A stretch of 64,000 bases of DNA from Paenibacillus sp. E222 (lineage in GTDB: Bacteria > Bacillota > Bacilli > Paenibacillales > Paenibacillaceae): NCBI RefSeq assembly GCF_013401555.1, contig NZ_CP058552.1, positions 620,001 to 684,000 of the forward strand, in the 5' to 3' direction. Of the stretch, positions 63,270 through 64,000 are shown one piece after another. Positions within the stretch are counted from its first letter, which is position 1; each line of letters opens with the position of its first letter. A program made the position numbers and the translations under genes. Below the pieces are notes generated by a model. That model had not been told where the DNA came from and did not search any database. It saw only the letters and a list, made by a program, of their open reading frames with translations.

Positions 63270-64000
63270 TTACCCCACCATCGCCTTGGACTTCGCCGGT
63301 TCATCGTAATACCTGCTTCGGGAAGGAAACATGCTCGTCACCCACAATCCCAACGCAGCTAACAGCATGACCCCAGATACAACTGTATATACCATACGAA
63401 GTGACAACTGCTCTGCTATTACCCCTGCAATCAAAATGGAAGCCACCTGCAGCACACTTAACACCAGTCCAAGTACACTGCTCATTCGCCCCATCATATC
63501 CACAGGGATATTATTTTGATAAAAGGTAACCAGGCCCGTATTCGCCAGTGCCGAACAGAGACCGAGCAGAATAAAAGCAACCGCCGCCAGCTCAAACGAG
63601 AATGAACGGGCGAACAGGAAATAACCCAGCGCAACCAGAAGTACACCGCCACCCATCATGTGACGGATCGGCAAATGTTTGGCGAACAGCCAAACCAGCA
63701 TGGAGCCTGCCAAATAACCAATCCCGGTGATACTCATTAATGCTCCGTACTGCGATTCAGGCAGGTTCATCACCTGACGGATAAATACCACTTCCTGGGC
63801 ATCCAGCGACATGCCGACGACCAGAATAATCTGGAACAGAGCATATATACCGACCACGTAGCCCGACTTCCGGCTAAAGCTCAGTACAGCTCTCCAATCC
63901 TGGGCTACCATCCGAGGGGTCAGTCTGCTGCCTGTCCCTATATTCTGTTCTCCAATGCCCAGTTTGGGAAGAAACATTAGAATCAATGCAGAAGCAGCAA
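63270..64000 (-). CDS. MFS transporter (C-terminal part; 5' end outside the window)
   Basis: The frame is open to the window edge, so the 243 visible residues are the C-terminal half of a ~12-helix transporter. Six hydrophobic segments are seen (ALFQIILVVGMSLDAQEVVF, LMSITGIGYLAGSMLVWLFA, GLCSALANTGLVTFYQNNIP). The domain resembles MFS drug or macrolide efflux proteins (MefA/enterobactin-exporter type). The substrate cannot be told. The apparent TTG start at 63986 is internal. Confidence 0.8.
   Translation of the reverse strand, partial: AASALILMFLPKLGIGEQNIGTGSRLTPRMVAQDWRAVLSFSRKSGYVVGIYALFQIILVVGMSLDAQEVVFIRQVMNLPESQYGALMSITGIGYLAGSMLVWLFAKHLPIRHMMGGGVLLVALGYFLFARSFSFELAAVAFILLGLCSALANTGLVTFYQNNIPVDMMGRMSSVLGLVLSVLQVASILIAGVIAEQLSLRMVYTVVSGVMLLAALGLWVTSMFPSRSRYYDEPAKSKAMVG

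Noticed and set aside
1..64000. CRISPR arrays, prophage or insertion sequences
   Set aside because: No regularly spaced direct repeats, transposase, integrase or phage structural genes were seen anywhere in the window.

Overview
The window reads as chromosome of a Paenibacillus-like member of the Bacillota. Support comes from AGGAGG-type ribosome binding sites, many TTG/GTG starts, SigA-type promoters, YjcZ-type small sporulation peptides, a FosB thiol transferase, an S-layer-homology protein, a PL11 rhamnogalacturonan lyase, and dispersed palindromic elements of the kind seen in that genus. No phage, transposase, CRISPR, tRNA or rRNA was found. The genus call is inference.

Layout. 1-2.8 kb: 3' end of an ECF sigma/anti-sigma pair, a candidate structured RNA, three tandem YjcZ-type membrane peptides and a thiamine-binding-like protein. 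3-7.2 kb: class I ribonucleotide reductase nrdA-nrdB behind a ~500-nt leader with a possible attenuator. 7.3-20.8 kb: housekeeping and stress genes (SMI1/KNR4-TPR, APH-type kinase, S9 peptidase, FosB, SDR, YwrD-type gamma-glutamyltransferase), a BMP lipoprotein paired with a chemoreceptor, the Nnr metabolite-repair enzyme and an NAD(P)-binding protein.

21-30 kb: the most notable locus, a compact operon on the minus strand: RHH regulator, MFS exporter, 45-aa precursor peptide, LanL-like lanthipeptide synthetase (lyase-kinase-cyclase), GNAT, TPR-like protein, S9 peptidase, terminator. The last four genes overlap. The precursor has a class III-like leader motif (ILxxQ) and a Ser/Thr/Cys-rich core. 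A repeated TTTACAT-type motif occurs both at the regulator promoter and ahead of the precursor.

30-38 kb: a GNAT, a membrane protein, a sulfate uptake cluster (sbp-cysT-cysW-yezD) whose sbp is preceded by a branched RNA leader ending in a terminator and whose cysT and cysW are separated by a palindromic repeat element, then a secreted rhamnogalacturonan lyase with a cre-like site. 38-50 kb: lactonase, SLH protein, nitroreductase and Rrf2 regulator with a perfect operator palindrome, an MBL hydrolase/TetR operon with two spaced operators, CcdC, an enone-type reductase, methionine aminopeptidase, a Ser/Thr kinase and a RacA-like DNA-binding protein. 50-64 kb: L-lactate dehydrogenase, a PAS-rich hybrid kinase, a two-component/ABC module of the lantibiotic-immunity type, a GH13 amylase, and serine dehydratase sdaAB-sdaAA under a tandem glycine riboswitch, ending in a truncated MFS gene.

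All functions are read from the sequence and family knowledge; no database search was possible.
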